Below the pieces are notes generated by a model. It was not told the origin of the DNA and made no database searches. It saw only the letters and a list, made by a program, of their open reading frames with translations. Source: an uncultured Porphyromonadaceae bacterium (GTDB taxonomy: Bacteria > Bacteroidota > Bacteroidia > Bacteroidales > Paludibacteraceae). Taken from it: 60,866 nt of DNA. The stretch lies in contig CASEAJ010000102.1 of the NCBI GenBank assembly GCA_949285425.1, forward strand, positions 1-60,866, read 5' to 3'. Numbering within the stretch: the first letter of the stretch is position 1; each line of letters begins with the position of its first letter. A program made the position numbers and the translations under genes. Positions 60,306 through 60,866 of this stretch are shown here, piece by piece.

Positions 60306-60505
60306 GAAATAGTGATGAATATATGAAGTTTGTACTGTTAAAAAGTGTTATCTTTAAGGATTGGCTTCGAAGGTGGGTGTTGTGTAAAATAGGGTTTTGT
60401 TGAAGTAATATGCAAAAAAAGTATTCTCATAGGGGCGTTTACAGAGGGGAAGGGTTGTGTATTTGGGAAAAAACAGGGAAAAACAGAAAAAAATGTCTTT
60501 TATTT

Positions 60506-60536
60506 TTGTGAGTTTGCGTAAAATTACTATCTTTGC
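60506..60536 (+). promoter_or_regulatory. Promoter of tRNA-Met
   Basis: TTTG (60506-60509), exactly 19 bases, then TATCTTTG (60529-60536): a complete match to the Bacteroides -33/-7 consensus. It is the best promoter in the window and supports the assignment of the organism. Confidence 0.85.
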
Positions 60537-60552
60537 ACCGCTTTAGAAACGA

Positions 60553-60626
60553 GGCGGGATAGCTCAGTTGGTTAGAGCGTCGGATTCATAACCCGGAGGT
60601 CACGAGTTCAATTCTCGTTCCCGCTA
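60553..60626 (+). tRNA. tRNA-Met (CAT anticodon), elongator type
   Basis: The gene folds as a cloverleaf: acceptor GGCGGGA (60553-60559) with TCCCGCT (60619-60625, one G-U pair), D arm AGCTCAGTTGGTTAGAGC, anticodon loop ATTCATAAC with CAT, and T arm GAGTTCAATTCTC. The discriminator is A60626; CCA is not encoded. The initiator-type G-C run in the anticodon stem is not complete, so this is the elongator or possibly an Ile tRNA with modified C34. Confidence 0.9.
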
Positions 60627-60632
60627 CAAAAA

Positions 60633-60866
60633 GAGGCTGTCTCAAAATAAACTAGAGATGGCCTCTTTTATTGTTTTTATTTCAATTGCAGTCATTGTGA
60701 TTTTTCTAGAAATAGGAGTTCTCCAACTTACTTTTGAAGATTTTATTCCTTTCACATTGTTTTTTTCATTGCTATAAGCCTCTTAGGAGGCTACTTTTGC
60801 AAGATTATGTGCTATGGCCAGCAGTCCGAATTCAATTTCAACTTTCTTAAGTCCACGAAGGTGGAA
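60633..60866. mobile_element. IS1182-like insertion sequence, right end (cut by window)
   Basis: It begins seven bases after the tRNA with GAGGCTGTCTCAAAAT, a sequence typical of the ends of IS1182-type elements in Bacteroides, and leads into a transposase end on the minus strand. GAGGC and GCCTC (60633 and 60661) form a stem. The rest of the element lies to the right of the window. Confidence 0.7.
60783..60866 (-). CDS. IS1182 family transposase, C-terminal end (partial)
   Basis: The minus-strand frame is open from the right edge and reads FHLRGLKKVEIEFGLLAIAH then NLAKVAS and a stop at 60785-60783. The RGLKKVxxEFGLxAIAHNL ending is typical of IS1182 (DDE_Tnp_1_6) transposases. Whether the gene is intact cannot be judged. 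Confidence 0.75.
   Translation of the reverse strand, partial: FHLRGLKKVEIEFGLLAIAHNLAKVAS

Overview
This window is a stretch of chromosome from a member of the Bacteroidales, most likely a Bacteroides/Phocaeicola-like gut bacterium. The evidence is the many promoters with the Bacteroides -7 box TAnnTTTG (one, before the tRNA, with TTTG exactly 19 bases upstream), a FeoA-FeoB fusion, a TonB receptor paired with a lipoprotein, signal-peptide lipoproteins throughout, a 29-residue COX24-type ribosomal protein next to HU and RNase G, and a RhlB-less RNase G. I cannot name the species. Most genes are core functions; accessory DNA is limited to the left edge (type I restriction genes), one large surface protein, and an insertion sequence cut by the right edge.

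Layout. 1-2.1 kb: the end of an AAA ATPase and hsdM of a type I restriction system. 2.4-7.6 kb: a small secreted protein, a MORN-type protein, and a TonB receptor with a beta-helix lipoprotein. 8.3-17.6 kb: methyltransferase, CDF metal exporter, trxB, lolA, ftsK, nth and two related lipoproteins. 18.5-27.8 kb: clpB, a structured RNA candidate, a small P-loop protein and a 1785-residue GLUG/BIG2 surface protein. 27.8-36.3 kb: DUF5362-like protein, comM, a BtuG-like propeller lipoprotein, pheS, DUF2461, YhcH, glgB. 36.4-46.3 kb: rng, COX24-type protein, HU, then a phosphate block (OprP-type porin, pstS, pstC, pstA, pstB, phoU). 46.9-60.9 kb: feoAB and its Cys-rich partner, galM, thioesterase, topB, pepD, tsaC, a polyprenyl-phosphate sugar transferase, a ClC protein, xseB, an RDD protein, tRNA-Met and an IS1182-like end.

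Two results stand out. First, three promoters (before the small secreted protein at 2806, the TonB receptor at 7601, and the porin at 40092) share a direct repeat GTAACA spaced by 11 bases, exactly 9 bases before an identical GACTTTTGCA -7 region. Because one of them heads the porin/pst block, I read this as the PhoB-type box of this lineage, which places the TonB receptor, its lipoprotein and the small secreted protein in the phosphate-starvation response.

Second, the intergenic DNA is packed with organised repeats. Six loci carry arrays with a strict 22-base period built as 6-base arm, 4-base spacer, inverted arm, 6-base linker. The period and architecture are constant while the arm sequence changes from locus to locus. 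In addition there is an 82-base repeat whose end coincides with the -7 box of several leftward genes, and a set of nested palindromic elements that share interchangeable cores. I know of no named system that matches the 22-base arrays; no database search was possible.
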